Assembly (NCBI GenBank): GCA_041402125.1
Contig: JAWKSY010000002.1
Location: 248,001-312,000 of the forward strand
Source: JAWKSY01 sp041402125
GTDB taxonomy: Bacteria; Planctomycetota; GCA-002687715; DRQF01
Length of the DNA stretch: 64,000 nucleotides
Reading direction: 5' to 3'
Shown here: positions 17,792 to 27,289 of the stretch, one piece after another
Layout of the letters: each line of letters begins with the position of its first letter
Position numbering within the stretch: position 1 is the first letter of the stretch
Translations under genes and position numbers: made by a program
The notes under the pieces: generated by a model
Told to the model about the DNA's origin: nothing
The model's database searches: none
What the model saw: the letters and a program-made list of their open reading frames with translations, nothing else

Positions 17792-19204
17792 TCAGTCGGC
17801 GGGAGCGAGGCCGGGCCGCGCCGTCGTCAGCTCGGCGACGGCGGCCTTGATCGCCTCGGCGAGCGCGGTCGCGACGGCCGCGTCGGTTTCGCGGTGGGCG
17901 GCCGTGATCTCGCGGATCGAGGCGACGTCCTTCTCGTCGACGCCCTTCGGCGGGGTCTCGATGGCGGCCTCGATCCGGCGGGCCAGCTCGAGCAGCTTCG
18001 TTCCCGCGCGCTTCGTCCGGAGCGCCTTCTCGGCCGCGTCGACGGACTTCGACCCGGGACGCCGAGCGAGCTCGTCGATGGCCTTGCCGAGCACCTTGTC
18101 ATCCTTCTCGACCGTCGTCCCGAGGCTCAGCAAGGCGCTCTTCCAGGCCTTCCGCTCGCCGAGCGCGCGGTGCAGGCGCCGCAGCCGCGCGAGGTGGGGC
18201 GGGGAGAGGGCCTTTGCGTCGTCCTCCTTCTTCCCCGCGAGGATCACCTCGGCCTGCGCGGCGGCGAAGGCGTCCAGCATCGCCTCGACGGCCGCGTGAT
18301 CGCCGGTGATCGCCTCGCGATCCTCGCCGCGGTAGCCCTTCAGGCGCTCGCCCAGGCGGGCGCTCGCGTCGGCGACGGCGTCGAGATCGACGGGGGCCCG
18401 GAGGACGTGCCGCAGCGACTCGCGCGCGGTCGGGGCGTCGTCGGCCGACACGCGGTCGAGCCAGTCGAGCAGCTCGAGCACCTGCTTCGGCAGGGGCCAG
18501 TGGCCGCTCTGCTCGTTGAGACCCTCGACGATCTCGAGCTTGAGCTTCTTGTAGCCCTGCTTCTCGTAGATCGCGTGGGTGCGGTGGGCGCACTCGACCC
18601 CGACCACGGCGTCCGCGCGGCCGTGCAGGATCGCGACGCCGAGCTTCTCCACCGCCAGCTTCGGGTGCGCGACGTCGAGGACGTTGCCGGCGTGAGCGAT
18701 GTAGCCGTCGAGGGTCTCGGGATACGCGCCGCCGTACCAGTAGCAGAAGAAGGCGCCCTGGCTGTGGCCGTAGAGGTAGACCTTCCCGATCGGAAAGGCC
18801 TCGCGGAAGCTCGCGATGATCTCGGCGATCTGCGCGCCGTCCTTTTTTCCCTGGACGAAGTTGAAGGTGTCGCCGCCGCCGGGCGTCACTCCGTCGGGCG
18901 AGACCACGATGTCGTCCGGACGGAAGCGACCGCCGTCGATGCCGTAGTTCCAGAAGGCCCAGCCGTGGTTGCCGCCGGTGCCGTGCAGCATGAGGATCAG
19001 GGCCGGCGGGCGCTTCGCGTCGATCTTCTTCGGCAGCCGGTACCAGAAGGGTCGTTCCGCGGAGGAGCTCCACTCGAGCGTCTTCTCGCGCGGGGCGTCG
19101 CTCGTCGGACGTTCACGCGGCACTTCGCCGATCTTCTGGGCGAGGGCGGACGCTCCGGACAGGGCGATGGCGGCGAAGGTGGTGATCAGGACGATGCGCG
19201 GCAT
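17792..19204 (-). CDS. Secreted alpha/beta-hydrolase (PHB depolymerase/LpqC-type esterase)
   Basis: This 470-residue exported protein starts at ATG 19204, with a GGAG site upstream. The signal peptide is IVLITTFAAIALSGASALAQ. The hydrolase core (about 40-270) has LILMLHGTGGNHG for the oxyanion region and the nucleophile S148 in YLYGHSQGAF. ILHGRADAVVG probably carries the acid and EQSGHWPLP the histidine. The C-terminal 200 residues are helical, charged and TPR-like. The triad is complete, so it is probably an active esterase; the substrate is unknown. The stop codon is created at the edge of the adjacent MITE, so the original C-terminus may have differed. Confidence 0.82.
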   Translation of the reverse strand: MPRIVLITTFAAIALSGASALAQKIGEVPRERPTSDAPREKTLEWSSSAERPFWYRLPKKIDAKRPPALILMLHGTGGNHGWAFWNYGIDGGRFRPDDIVVSPDGVTPGGGDTFNFVQGKKDGAQIAEIIASFREAFPIGKVYLYGHSQGAFFCYWYGGAYPETLDGYIAHAGNVLDVAHPKLAVEKLGVAILHGRADAVVGVECAHRTHAIYEKQGYKKLKLEIVEGLNEQSGHWPLPKQVLELLDWLDRVSADDAPTARESLRHVLRAPVDLDAVADASARLGERLKGYRGEDREAITGDHAAVEAMLDAFAAAQAEVILAGKKEDDAKALSPPHLARLRRLHRALGERKAWKSALLSLGTTVEKDDKVLGKAIDELARRPGSKSVDAAEKALRTKRAGTKLLELARRIEAAIETPPKGVDEKDVASIREITAAHRETDAAVATALAEAIKAAVAELTTARPGLAPAD

Positions 19205-19290
19205 GGTCGATCTCCGGCGGTCGGTCGCGGGGCCGGCCTGATGGGGCCCGGTGCGGTCGGGAGCGTGGTGAGCGCCCCCGCGCGTGCTCG

Positions 19291-19299
19291 ACGATATTA
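19291..19299 (-). promoter_or_regulatory. Possible -10 of the esterase gene
   Basis: On the minus strand this reads GTAATATCGTCG, close to TGATATCGTCG (30885) and TGCTATCCTCG (58498). It lies about 87 bases upstream of the ATG at 19204. The assignment rests only on the recurring motif. Confidence 0.3.
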
Positions 19300-20775
19300 C
19301 CGGGATCCGCTCGGGCTCGCGTCCTCGGCGACCGAGACGCCCTTCCAGCTCGCCTTCGCGCGCGTGCGGACGTTCCGTTCGCCGTCCGCGATGCGCGGCG
19401 CGACGTCGAGCGCCATCTCCATGCACTCGTTCATGTTGCAGTAGCGGAAGAGCCCCTGGCGACCGATCGTGACCAGGTTCTCGAGGGGCGCGAGGGCCTC
19501 CAGCGCCCGCGCCGCGTGTTCCGCGTGCCCGCGGATCTGGAGCGGATACGCGCCGGACACCTGGACGACGTCGGCGCCGAGGATCTCCTCGTCCGCCAGC
19601 GGGGCGATCGCGCGCAGTCCCGCGATCGCGCGCGCCCGGATCGCCTCGTCCGACGCATTCCAGGTCGCGTCGCCGGGAAAGGCCGCGATCTCCAGCGTGA
19701 GCCCGGTCGTCCCCGGCGGACACATCCCGGCCTCGAAGTGGACGAACTCGGTGATGCGCTGGAAGGGGAGCGTTGCCTCGGGCACGTAGACCCAGTGGAA
19801 GTCGCTCCAGCGCTCCCGCGCCAACCGGAGGAAGACGAAGACCATGCCGCGAAAGGGCAGAGGATGCTGCGCCACCAGCGTGCGCCCCTCGTCCCCGAGA
19901 GCGAGCGTCGCGAGATCGGGAAGAGGGATGGTCGAGACGAGGGTCTCCACGTCCGCGACGCGCGTCCCGTCGGCGAAGTCCAGCGCTCGCACCCCACCCG
20001 GCCGGCACTCGATCCCGGCCAGGCGTCGTCCGAAGAAGATCTCGGCCCCTCGCGCCTCGATGCCGCGACGCAGCGCGGCCGAGAGCTCCCCGATGCCCCC
20101 GCGGACGTAGTGGAAGTCGTGCCGGAACTCGCTGTGCGTCTCGCGCCGGTCCTCCTTCCGCCCGAGCCGGAACGCGAGCGTCTTCCGGAGGAGGCTCCAG
20201 GCCGAATCCACGCTGATGCGGTTGCGGGCGACGTCGGCGTCCAGCTCGCCCGGCGGGATCCCCCAGACCTTCTCGGTGTAGGGCCCGAAGTACTCGCGCC
20301 AGAGCGTCGGCCCGAAGCGCGCGCGCGTCCAGCTCTCGAAGGAGTCGTCCGGACCCGAGCTCACCAGTCGCGCGATCTGCTTGCCCCCCGCCTCGGCCAC
20401 CGCCCGCAGCGCGAGCCCGGTCGGGAGGTTCCGCAGCACGTCGACGGGCTGGAAGGGGTAGGTCAGGAAGCGCCCGCGGAAGTACTGCGCGACGCGCTTC
20501 GTGACGACGAGGAGGTCGTCCCCGCAGATCTCCTCCAGGAGACGGACCAGCGCGGGATCATCGGTGCAGAACTCGTGCGGCCCGAAGTCGAAGGCGAAGC
20601 CCTCGCGACGGAACGACGCCGCGAGCCCCGCCTCGGCCGGCCGCGCCTCGTGCAGCCGCACGCGCACGCCGCGCTCGAGCAGCGCCCACGCGGCGGTGAG
20701 GCCGGTCACCCCGCCTCCGACGATGTCCACGCATTCCGGCACCCGGCTCTCCGACCGCGTCCGGACCGCGGGCAC
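19297..20775 (-). CDS. FAD-dependent oxidoreductase, UGM/protoporphyrinogen-oxidase-like
   Basis: This 492-residue flavoprotein starts at GTG 20775; a later GTG, giving VDIVGGG, is possible. The FAD-binding Rossmann motif is VDIVGGGVTGLTAAWALLERG followed by an acidic HEA. A central substrate domain has FGPTLWREYFGPYTEKVWG and then HYVRGGIGEL. This pattern is shared by UDP-galactopyranose mutase-like and HemY/PPOX-like amine-oxidase enzymes used on sugar or lipid substrates. The C-terminal FAD-contact segment is LVTIGRQGLFRYCNMNECMEMAL. There is no signal peptide, so it is cytoplasmic. The role is open; a glycan-related function is plausible. The gene lies 92 bases upstream of the esterase on the same strand. 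Confidence 0.78.
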   Translation of the reverse strand: MPAVRTRSESRVPECVDIVGGGVTGLTAAWALLERGVRVRLHEARPAEAGLAASFRREGFAFDFGPHEFCTDDPALVRLLEEICGDDLLVVTKRVAQYFRGRFLTYPFQPVDVLRNLPTGLALRAVAEAGGKQIARLVSSGPDDSFESWTRARFGPTLWREYFGPYTEKVWGIPPGELDADVARNRISVDSAWSLLRKTLAFRLGRKEDRRETHSEFRHDFHYVRGGIGELSAALRRGIEARGAEIFFGRRLAGIECRPGGVRALDFADGTRVADVETLVSTIPLPDLATLALGDEGRTLVAQHPLPFRGMVFVFLRLARERWSDFHWVYVPEATLPFQRITEFVHFEAGMCPPGTTGLTLEIAAFPGDATWNASDEAIRARAIAGLRAIAPLADEEILGADVVQVSGAYPLQIRGHAEHAARALEALAPLENLVTIGRQGLFRYCNMNECMEMALDVAPRIADGERNVRTRAKASWKGVSVAEDASPSGSR

Positions 20776-21086
20776 CGCCCCGCGCCGGACGTGACGCGGG
20801 AAGCGCGGGCCGCGGGGACGCCCCGGGGGAGTCTATCAGGCGGCGCGCGCCTCGCGCCTCCCGCCCGTCCGGCCGCATCGGTCGCGGGTATTCATGCAAA
20901 GGGCCAGATCGGGTGAAGTGAGGGACACCCGGGGAATGGTGGCCTGACCTTTCGGGCGGCCGCCGCCGAGCGGATCGCCGATCGCTATCATCGCGGCCTT
21001 GGGCGGTTGCTCCCGGGGCGCGATCGGTCGCGCGCCGATCCGACGGTGCCCGGGGGGATTCGACGACGCCAGGGAGCGCGACCGAG
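20776..21086. other. 311-bp intergenic region between divergent genes
   Basis: No gene is visible. On the plus strand CGCTATCATCG (20983-20993) resembles the recurring -10 motif and lies about 95 bases before the LRR gene. On the minus strand CTGATAGACT (about 20828-20838) could be a -10 for the flavoprotein gene. No terminator or repeat was seen. Confidence 0.45.
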
Positions 21087-22151
21087 ATGGGAATCGAGAG
21101 GGTCGGCGGTCCGGGAATGACCGCGTTCACGATCGCCCAGTTCGATGACTCGATCTCGGTGGACGACCTCCGGTCCCTCGCGCGGGATCCGCGTGTCGAG
21201 GTCCTGCAGTGTGACCGGCCGGTGCGCGACGCGGCATGGAGTCTCATCAACGAGCACTTCTGCCCGGTCCGTCCGGATGTGAGGCTGCGAATCTACGGTC
21301 ACTACTCGAGCACCTGTGACCTCGGATTCGCGCGCCTCATTCCGAATGCGCGTCACTTCGCCGCCGACTGTCTGACGCGGGTGGCGCGGCTCGAGGCCCT
21401 GGCGGAACTCCGGAACCTGGAGTCGCTGTCCCTCGGGATCTACGAGTTGAAGGACCTGGCGATCCTCGAGTGGATGCCGACGAGCCTGACGTCCCTGAGC
21501 CTCGGTGCCACGCGATCGAAGCGGCCGTCGCTCGAACCACTCGGGAGATTCCGCTCGATTCGAAAGCTCTACGTCGAGGGGCATGCCAAGGGCATCGAGG
21601 CCCTGTCGAGCCTTCTGGAGCTCGAGGACCTGACGCTGCGGTCGATCACGACCCCCGATCTCCGTTACCTGCGCGATCTCCCGAATCTCCGGTCCCTCGA
21701 GATCAAGCTCGGCGGCATCCGGGATCTCGGAGAGATCGAGGGGAAGACGAGCCTCCGGTACCTCGAGATCTGGCAGGTGCGCGGTTTCGAGAAGATCGAC
21801 GTCGTCGGCCGACTTCCGGGCCTTCAAGATCTCTGGCTGCGGTCGATGCCGCACATCCAGCGTCTGCCGGACCTGTCGGACGCGAAGGCCCTGCGCCGGA
21901 TCGTGCTCCACAATCTCAAGGGCTTCCACGACTTCAGGGCTCTGGAGACGGCGCCCGCACTCGAGGAGTTCCGCCTGCTCGATGGTCGGAGGCAGGACCC
22001 CGCGCAGCTCCTCCCCGTGTTGAGGAATCCGAGGATTCGCAGAATCTCCGCCGGCTTCGGAAGCGACCGGAAGGACCTCGAGTTCTTGCGGCGGCTGGAA
22101 GAGCACGGCAAGACGCCGGTCGAGAAGTGGGGGCCCTTCGAGTTCCGATGA
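21087..22151 (+). CDS. Leucine-rich-repeat protein
   Basis: This 354-residue protein has no signal peptide. From about residue 95 to 300 it carries degenerate leucine-rich repeats of 20-24 residues, such as LRNLESLSLGIYELKDLAIL, SLLELEDLTLRSITTPDLRYL and LPNLRSLEIKLGGIRDLGEI. The start is ATG 21087; ATG 21117 (MTAFTIAQ) is an alternative. The third-position GC is visibly lower than in neighbours upstream. Cytoplasmic LRR proteins of this kind are often immunity or binding proteins; here the next genes are SUKH and DUF4279 proteins, also immunity-like. No toxin gene is present. Confidence 0.8.
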   Translation: MGIERVGGPGMTAFTIAQFDDSISVDDLRSLARDPRVEVLQCDRPVRDAAWSLINEHFCPVRPDVRLRIYGHYSSTCDLGFARLIPNARHFAADCLTRVARLEALAELRNLESLSLGIYELKDLAILEWMPTSLTSLSLGATRSKRPSLEPLGRFRSIRKLYVEGHAKGIEALSSLLELEDLTLRSITTPDLRYLRDLPNLRSLEIKLGGIRDLGEIEGKTSLRYLEIWQVRGFEKIDVVGRLPGLQDLWLRSMPHIQRLPDLSDAKALRRIVLHNLKGFHDFRALETAPALEEFRLLDGRRQDPAQLLPVLRNPRIRRISAGFGSDRKDLEFLRRLEEHGKTPVEKWGPFEFR

Positions 22152-22239
22152 ACAGCGAAGCCGGATCCCCGGGCCGACCTCCCGTGACCCTCATCGCGGT
22201 CGTCGCCCGCCGTCCCTTCCCGGTGGCGAGAGTCTCGCA

Positions 22240-22890
22240 ATGATCGATGCGCTCCGTGAATTGCTCGCCGAGCTGCGGCGACGTGACCCGCGGTGCGAGG
22301 TCTTCGGGGCCTCGAAACACCGGTACCGGAGTAAACCGGTGCGACCGGAGAAGGTCGCGCACATGGAGTCCGTGCTGGGGGTGCCGCTTCCGCCTGACTA
22401 TCGGCGATTCCTGCTCGAGATCGGGCCGGGCGCCGGGCCCTACTACGGGATGTGGAGTCCGAAGGAGGCCCTGACCGAGATCATGGGATTGGTCGAGGAC
22501 GAGGTCCACATCGAAGGTCGGCCGCTTCATCCTTCCGCGCCCTTCCCGCTGGGTCTCTCGTCGCGGAGCCTCATCGACGTCGGGGGCACCGACGGGATCA
22601 AGGATGGCGTGATCGAGGCATACTGGCCCTGCAGCGGATGCGTCCCGATCTGCCATCAGGGCTGCACCTTCTGGTCGGTGCTGGTCCTCACGGGCGAGTT
22701 CAGGGGCCGCGTCTGGGACGTGGGTTGCTACGGCTGGAACGAGGGAATGTACTCGCCGGCTCGGCGCGCCTCGGGCCTTCTGAGTTCCGGGATGGACCGC
22801 CGAGTCCTGCCGCCTCTGACCCGCCCGCCGACCTTCGGAGAGTGGTTCCTCGGCTGGTTGGCGCGGTGCCTCGCGGATCTGCCGGAGTAG
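22240..22890 (+). CDS. SMI1/KNR4 (SUKH) family protein, probable immunity protein
   Basis: This 216-residue cytoplasmic protein starts at ATG 22240. The SUKH fold is shown by the helix EKVAHMESVLGVPLPPDYR and the strand-turn RFLLEIGPGAG, followed by LPLGL-type strands and a late CTFWSVLVLTGEFRGRVW segment, all typical of SMI1/KNR4 proteins. SUKH proteins are widespread immunity proteins against contact-dependent and polymorphic toxins. It lies 88 bp downstream of the LRR gene on the same strand and shares its milder base composition. Confidence 0.85.
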   Translation: MIDALRELLAELRRRDPRCEVFGASKHRYRSKPVRPEKVAHMESVLGVPLPPDYRRFLLEIGPGAGPYYGMWSPKEALTEIMGLVEDEVHIEGRPLHPSAPFPLGLSSRSLIDVGGTDGIKDGVIEAYWPCSGCVPICHQGCTFWSVLVLTGEFRGRVWDVGCYGWNEGMYSPARRASGLLSSGMDRRVLPPLTRPPTFGEWFLGWLARCLADLPE

Positions 22891-22950
22891 ATCGAAGTCC
22901 ATCAACGAGAGAGCGTGACGACGCGCTTCTCTCCGTCCGGCCGCGGCGGA

Positions 22951-23385
22951 TCAGTAGGAGATCTCCAGGTCCAGCTCGAGCCCGAGGCGACGGATCTCGT
23001 CGCGAAGCGTCCCCGGCAGCTCCGCCCGCACCGGAGCGTGAGGCCCCAACACCAGGCCGGAGACCTTTCCCTGGATGCCGGATCGGCAGAGCTCCTGGAC
23101 GGCTTCCTCCTTCCCCTCGAGCTCCCGGAGGATCCAGAGGAGGTGAGGCTTCAGTTTCAGCGAGGCGACGCGATCCCTGGTCGTCATCGACCAGTGACCG
23201 ACCGGATGAGTGCCCCGGTCGATGACCTGCATTCGAACTCCTCGTGACAGTCGGGGAGTCCCCGCCCGAGCCTCGTGGTCCGGAGGGATCAACAGAGCCC
23301 TCGTGACGTCGGCCGGATCGAGCTGCAATCCGTAGAAGTCCAGAGAGGCGTACGTCGTTCCCGTCACGATCGGCTCGTTTCTCAT
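22951..23385 (-). CDS. DUF4279-like protein
   Basis: This 144-residue protein starts at ATG 23385. The pattern ATLDFYG-like SLDFYGLQLDPADVTRALLIPPD, then HWSMTTRD and the C-terminal strand LGLELDLEISY, matches DUF4279, a small alpha/beta family often found beside SUKH and other immunity genes. Its ATG overlaps the TGA of a 63-codon open frame upstream (ATGA), suggesting coupling. It converges on the SUKH gene with a 60-bp gap. The DUF label is from pattern memory. Confidence 0.72.
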   Translation of the reverse strand: MRNEPIVTGTTYASLDFYGLQLDPADVTRALLIPPDHEARAGTPRLSRGVRMQVIDRGTHPVGHWSMTTRDRVASLKLKPHLLWILRELEGKEEAVQELCRSGIQGKVSGLVLGPHAPVRAELPGTLRDEIRRLGLELDLEISY

Positions 23386-23573
23386 CTGTCTTCGTCACGA
23401 GAATCGGGCACCGGAGGTGCCGGCACCCGTCCGGTGGGCGAAGTCTCGCTCCGGACGTTCCGGATGTCGGCCAGGGCGAAGTCCCGCCGGCGCGAGATCT
23501 GCCTGTCCGCGACGTCTTCGCGGGTGCGGCCGCTCTTCAGACCGGGCGTCGATGCCAGGAAGAAGCAGGTCAA
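23382..23573 (-). CDS. Small open frame upstream of the DUF4279 gene
   Basis: A 63-codon frame from TTG 23573 encodes LTCFFLASTPGLKSG and then a charged region. Its stop overlaps the DUF4279 ATG by ATGA, and it lies 22 bases after the small membrane-protein gene, so it fits an operon. No family is recognised and no ribosome site is clear. It might be the tail of the membrane protein after an indel, or not be a gene. Confidence 0.3.
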   Translation of the reverse strand: MTCFFLASTPGLKSGRTREDVADRQISRRRDFALADIRNVRSETSPTGRVPAPPVPDSRDEDR

Positions 23574-23595
23574 CGACCGCGTCTCCGATCAGCCG

Positions 23596-23754
23596 TCACG
23601 CGGGGCTCCCGACCAGCGACCACGTGGCCAGAGCGAGGAACCACAACCGGGGGGCGAGAAGGATGAAGGCAATCACGAACCGGAGCCACCGACTTCGGCG
23701 GCTCCGGTCCTCGGTCACCCGTTCTTGCCACCGTTGTGAGGTCGACTTCTCCAT
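23596..23754 (-). CDS. Small single-pass membrane protein (52 aa)
   Basis: ATG 23754 starts MEKSTSQRWQERVTEDRSRR, a charged cytoplasmic N-terminus. A long hydrophobic helix follows (WLRFVIAFILLAPRLWFLAL), and TGA lies at 23596-23598. The positive-inside layout and clean hydrophobic segment argue for a real gene. It would be the first gene of a minus-strand trio ending with the DUF4279 gene. The function is unknown; a membrane-anchored immunity or toxin partner is conceivable but unsupported. Confidence 0.5.
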   Translation of the reverse strand: MEKSTSQRWQERVTEDRSRRSRWLRFVIAFILLAPRLWFLALATWSLVGSPA

Positions 23755-23879
23755 GATCGCGGCTCCGGACTCGATCGACGCCGTGGTCGCGGGCTTCGTT
23801 GGCGCACGCTACCTGACCGGGCTCTGTCGCGGCCCGCAACGCCCGGATGGAATGGGATCGGGCGACGCTCTGCCGCTCT

Positions 23880-25266
23880 TCAGTCATGAAGGACCGATAT
23901 GGAGATACGCGGGCTGATCGGTTCACCGTCCGTCGGACCCGCGAGCCAGAGTTCGACCGACTTGATCGAACCGTACGGCGGGGAACTCTCCGGAGTTGCC
24001 GAGTTTGGGAGCACGACCACCGCTTCGGACGAAGACCGGATGGTCGTGTCCAGTCGGCCGTCGTCACACCGTCCGAGTAGTGGACCACCATTCCCTCCTT
24101 CAGCCGGTCACCGCGCACGGTGAACTCACCGCTCGTCCGGCCGAACTCGAGGTTGCGGGGCCGGAAGAGCACCGCGCGGCCCCGGGGCGGCACTGAGCCA
24201 GGATCTCCTCCGGCTGAATCCGAGTCGGTCGATCCCGCGATCCGGATCCGGGATCCCGACGCGAGCGGAGCGATCAGATCGACCATGACGTGCCCGCTCG
24301 GAGGCACGGTGATCCGGGAAGACACTCGGTTCACGACCTCATCGCTCGTCGACTCCAACCGGAACTCGAAGCCCGGACGGCCCGACACGGGGACGCGCGT
24401 CTGTCCGACGACGAGCGGGAGGCCGACCGATCCCTCCGGTGCGTGCCGGCGACGAGGAGAAGCTCAGCGAAGGTGACTCCGGGATCCAGACGGAGATCGA
24501 CGACGCCACCGTCCGGGTCGGCGTGGAGGTTGATCAGGTCGGGCGAGATGCGGACGAACCTCCGGATCGGCAGGCCGTGACGTCGAACGGGATCGTCGGG
24601 GGAGGCCGGAAACACGACCGTGAATCCGGGATCGATCGTGTCGGGCGCGCCGTCGCCCGAGGTGTCGATGATCCGGATGATCGACGAGGACGTTGCGTCG
24701 AAGAGGTAGACGGCGCCGTCGATCATCGTCGCCATGGTCCACAGAGCACCGTCCGTCGCACTCGGCGGGCCGATGAGACGCTGGGAGAGGTCACCTCGGG
24801 GCGTGACCCGCACCTCGACCACCCGGCACCTCGAGACCGAGTCGTCCCTCACCGTGCACAGCAATCGAAGAGGGTGAGATGCCGTCGATGGCAGCCGCGT
24901 CGCCGAATGAACGCGAGCGAAGCCCGTGTCCCAGCCCTTCTTGACCTTCTCGGACGACGAGGAATCGACGATCGCGATGACGCCGGACGTGGTCGTGTGA
25001 CTCACGAAGAACGGCCGTGCCGTGATGCGATGGGGGCCGACGGCGAACTGCTCCCCGATCTCGATCGCGTGTCGGCCCCGATACTCGGCCGGAACGTGGG
25101 GTTCGGACGGGACGATCGACTTCACCCAATCGGGGTAGCCCACCTCCTTCTGCGCGGTCAGGTCCAGCGAGAGGCTGGCGAGCGCCAGGGCCATCACGAA
25201 GGCACGGCTCGCCGCCGCGAAGGCGGCGTCGGCCGATCGTGGAGACTGGGAAAGCGTGATCACCAT
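23880..25266 (-). CDS. Secreted protein of unknown function (two frame breaks)
   Basis: ATG 25266 starts MVITLSQSPRSADAAFAAA with a signal peptide through LALASLSLDLTAQ. The first frame runs to LLLVAGTHR and breaks near 24443. The next frame gives GSVGLPLVVGQTRVPVSG and continues beta-rich to HYSDGVTT, breaking near 24045. The third gives DTTIRSSSEAVVVLPNSA and ends at TGA 23880-23882. Rejoined it is about 460 residues. It contains YLFDATSSSIIRIIDTSGDG, a beta-propeller-like strand pattern seen in secreted proteins listing properties of data records. No catalytic motif is seen. The base composition is milder, like the immunity block. Confidence 0.6.
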
Positions 25267-25542
25267 GCGCCGGTCTTCGTGCTCTTCGTCCTCGGTATGC
25301 CGTCTCGCTGCGGCGGTGCGGGGAGTCGACCGGCGGAATCTCGAAACCACGGATCGAACGATCGAGACGGGAGCCGGCCGAGGCCCGACCGGGCCATGAT
25401 GCGCGCCTTATCCTCGCACCATCGCCGGCGGGCCCAGAGTACCGTCGCGGGGGATTCTCGGCGAGGACGAGAATCATCGATGTGAGGGCCCCCGGACCGT
25501 TCCGATGACGTCGCGGACTGGCGACGAGCGCCCGGCGGCCGA

Positions 25543-27165
25543 TCAGGGCCCGGGGCGGAGGGTGAAGGGGCCGACGTTGCGGCCGATCTCGAGCCGCCAA
25601 ACGTGGCGGCCGGGGTAGAGGGCGAGGAGGGCGAGGTCGCGCTCGGGATCGAGGGAGCGGGCCCAGAGGACGGGGGCGGCGGCGAGGTCGGCGCCGTTGT
25701 AGACCCATTCGTCGTGGACGGAGTGGCCCTCGCCGTAGTGGACGAGGATGAGGTGGCGGTCGCCCTGCTCGGTGAGCTCGCGGACGATGCGCGCGCGCTC
25801 CTCGGGCCAGGCGTCGGGGCGGCGGATCCGGGAGGCGACGCGCGCGAGGAGGACGACGAGGGTCGCGAGGAGGAGCGCGCGGCCGAGGGCGCGCGCGCGT
25901 GGACCTCCCCGGGCGAGGGTGCGGAAGCCGAGGGTGACGAGGGCCACGATCGGCAGGGTCGCGGGCGCGAGGTAGTGGGGGTACGACCAGGAGACGAGGA
26001 AACCGGCGCCGAGGGGAACGGCGAGCAGCGCGAGGAGTCTCCGCCCCTTGCCGTCGCGGAGGGTGCCGCAGACGCCGAGGGCGAAGGGGAGGATCCACAC
26101 GAAGCCGAGGTAGAAGGCGCCGTGGCGTTCGAGGTCGCGACCGGCCTCGCGGAGGAAGCCGGATGCGCTGCGGCGCTTCTCGTACTCGTCGCGGCACCAG
26201 CCGGCGTGGAAGTCGCGGAACTCGGGGACGAGGAAATCCGAGCGCTCGGTCGGGGACTGCCAGAGGAAGTCGGGCGTGACGCCGTACTGCGCCTCGTACT
26301 CGACGCGGGGCAGGCGCAGGGCCGAGCCGGTGACGCGGGAGGCGTGGAAGGAGAGCGCGGCGAGGCCGAGGAGCAGCGCGATCGCGGCGGCGGCGAGGGC
26401 GCGACGCGCGGGGGCGTCAGCGAGGCGCCGGCGTCGCCACCCCGGGGCGGCCATCATGAGGAACGCGACGAGACCGAGGACCGCGCCCTCGAAGGGGCGG
26501 CCGGCGGCGAGGACGGCGAGCCCGCCGCCGAGGGCGAGCCCGGCGACGAGACCGCCGCGATCGCGCAGGCGCGGGATCGAGCCGCAGACGAGCGCTCCCG
26601 CGAGCGCGGCGACGGTGCCGCCCCAGTAGCTCTGGGCCCAGTCGCCGACGATCGCGATGCGGGAGACGGCGAGGGCGGCGCCGAGGAGGGCCCAGCGGGG
26701 GCGCGTCCAGCCCCGGAGCGCCCAGAGCATCACCGGACCGACGAGACCGGAGGCGAGCCAGAGACCGATCGCGGGATGGCCGAGGAGGACGCCGAGCGCG
26801 AGGAGGAGCCCCTGCGCCGGCGGGTACTTCGACTGGTAGCTCGGGCGCAGGAGGACGTGGAAGGTCTCGAAGTGCTCGGCGCCGGCCGGTGTGGGGTTGG
26901 TGAGGCGGCCGTGGGCGAAGGTGTCGGCGGCGAGGAGGTAGCCGAACTCGTCATGGATGCGCGGCGCGGGGAGGCCCGCGAGGCCGGCGGTGGCGGCGGC
27001 GCCGCCCGCGCCGAGGACGGCGAGCAGGAGCGCCGCGCGCCAGGGGCGCCGCGCCAGCCGGTCGAAGGCGATGCCGATGCGACGGGCGGGTCGCGCCCCG
27101 AAGGGCGGCGCGAGGGCGGCGACGAGGAAGGCGAGCGCGAGGATCGGGAGTTCGAGGAGATTCAT
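25543..27165 (-). CDS. Polytopic membrane protein, GT39/ArnT-like glycosyltransferase fold
   Basis: This 540-residue integral membrane protein starts at ATG 27165 with about 10-12 TM helices. The first extracytoplasmic loop carries PRIHDEFGYLLAADTFAHGRL, the acidic DE motif and spacing of GT-C enzymes such as PMT and ArnT, and then LRPSYQSKYPPAQGLLLALG, also a GT-C-like signature. The C-terminal about 90 residues form a soluble domain (GDRHLILVHYGEGHSVHDEWVYN). GT-C enzymes use lipid-linked sugars outside the membrane. The donor and acceptor cannot be inferred. The 25267-25542 gap upstream of its 3' end shows no gene. Confidence 0.7.
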   Translation of the reverse strand: MNLLELPILALAFLVAALAPPFGARPARRIGIAFDRLARRPWRAALLLAVLGAGGAAATAGLAGLPAPRIHDEFGYLLAADTFAHGRLTNPTPAGAEHFETFHVLLRPSYQSKYPPAQGLLLALGVLLGHPAIGLWLASGLVGPVMLWALRGWTRPRWALLGAALAVSRIAIVGDWAQSYWGGTVAALAGALVCGSIPRLRDRGGLVAGLALGGGLAVLAAGRPFEGAVLGLVAFLMMAAPGWRRRRLADAPARRALAAAAIALLLGLAALSFHASRVTGSALRLPRVEYEAQYGVTPDFLWQSPTERSDFLVPEFRDFHAGWCRDEYEKRRSASGFLREAGRDLERHGAFYLGFVWILPFALGVCGTLRDGKGRRLLALLAVPLGAGFLVSWSYPHYLAPATLPIVALVTLGFRTLARGGPRARALGRALLLATLVVLLARVASRIRRPDAWPEERARIVRELTEQGDRHLILVHYGEGHSVHDEWVYNGADLAAAPVLWARSLDPERDLALLALYPGRHVWRLEIGRNVGPFTLRPGP

Positions 27166-27289
27166 CGGCGCTCGCCGCGGGGGCTCGATCGGGCGCGCCG
27201 CGACGCCGTCGGGCGGCGCGCGGTGCTCGCGCGCTCAGGATGGCAGGTCGTCGGGGCGGCGTCCATGCCGGCCCCGGGCGCGGGACGGC

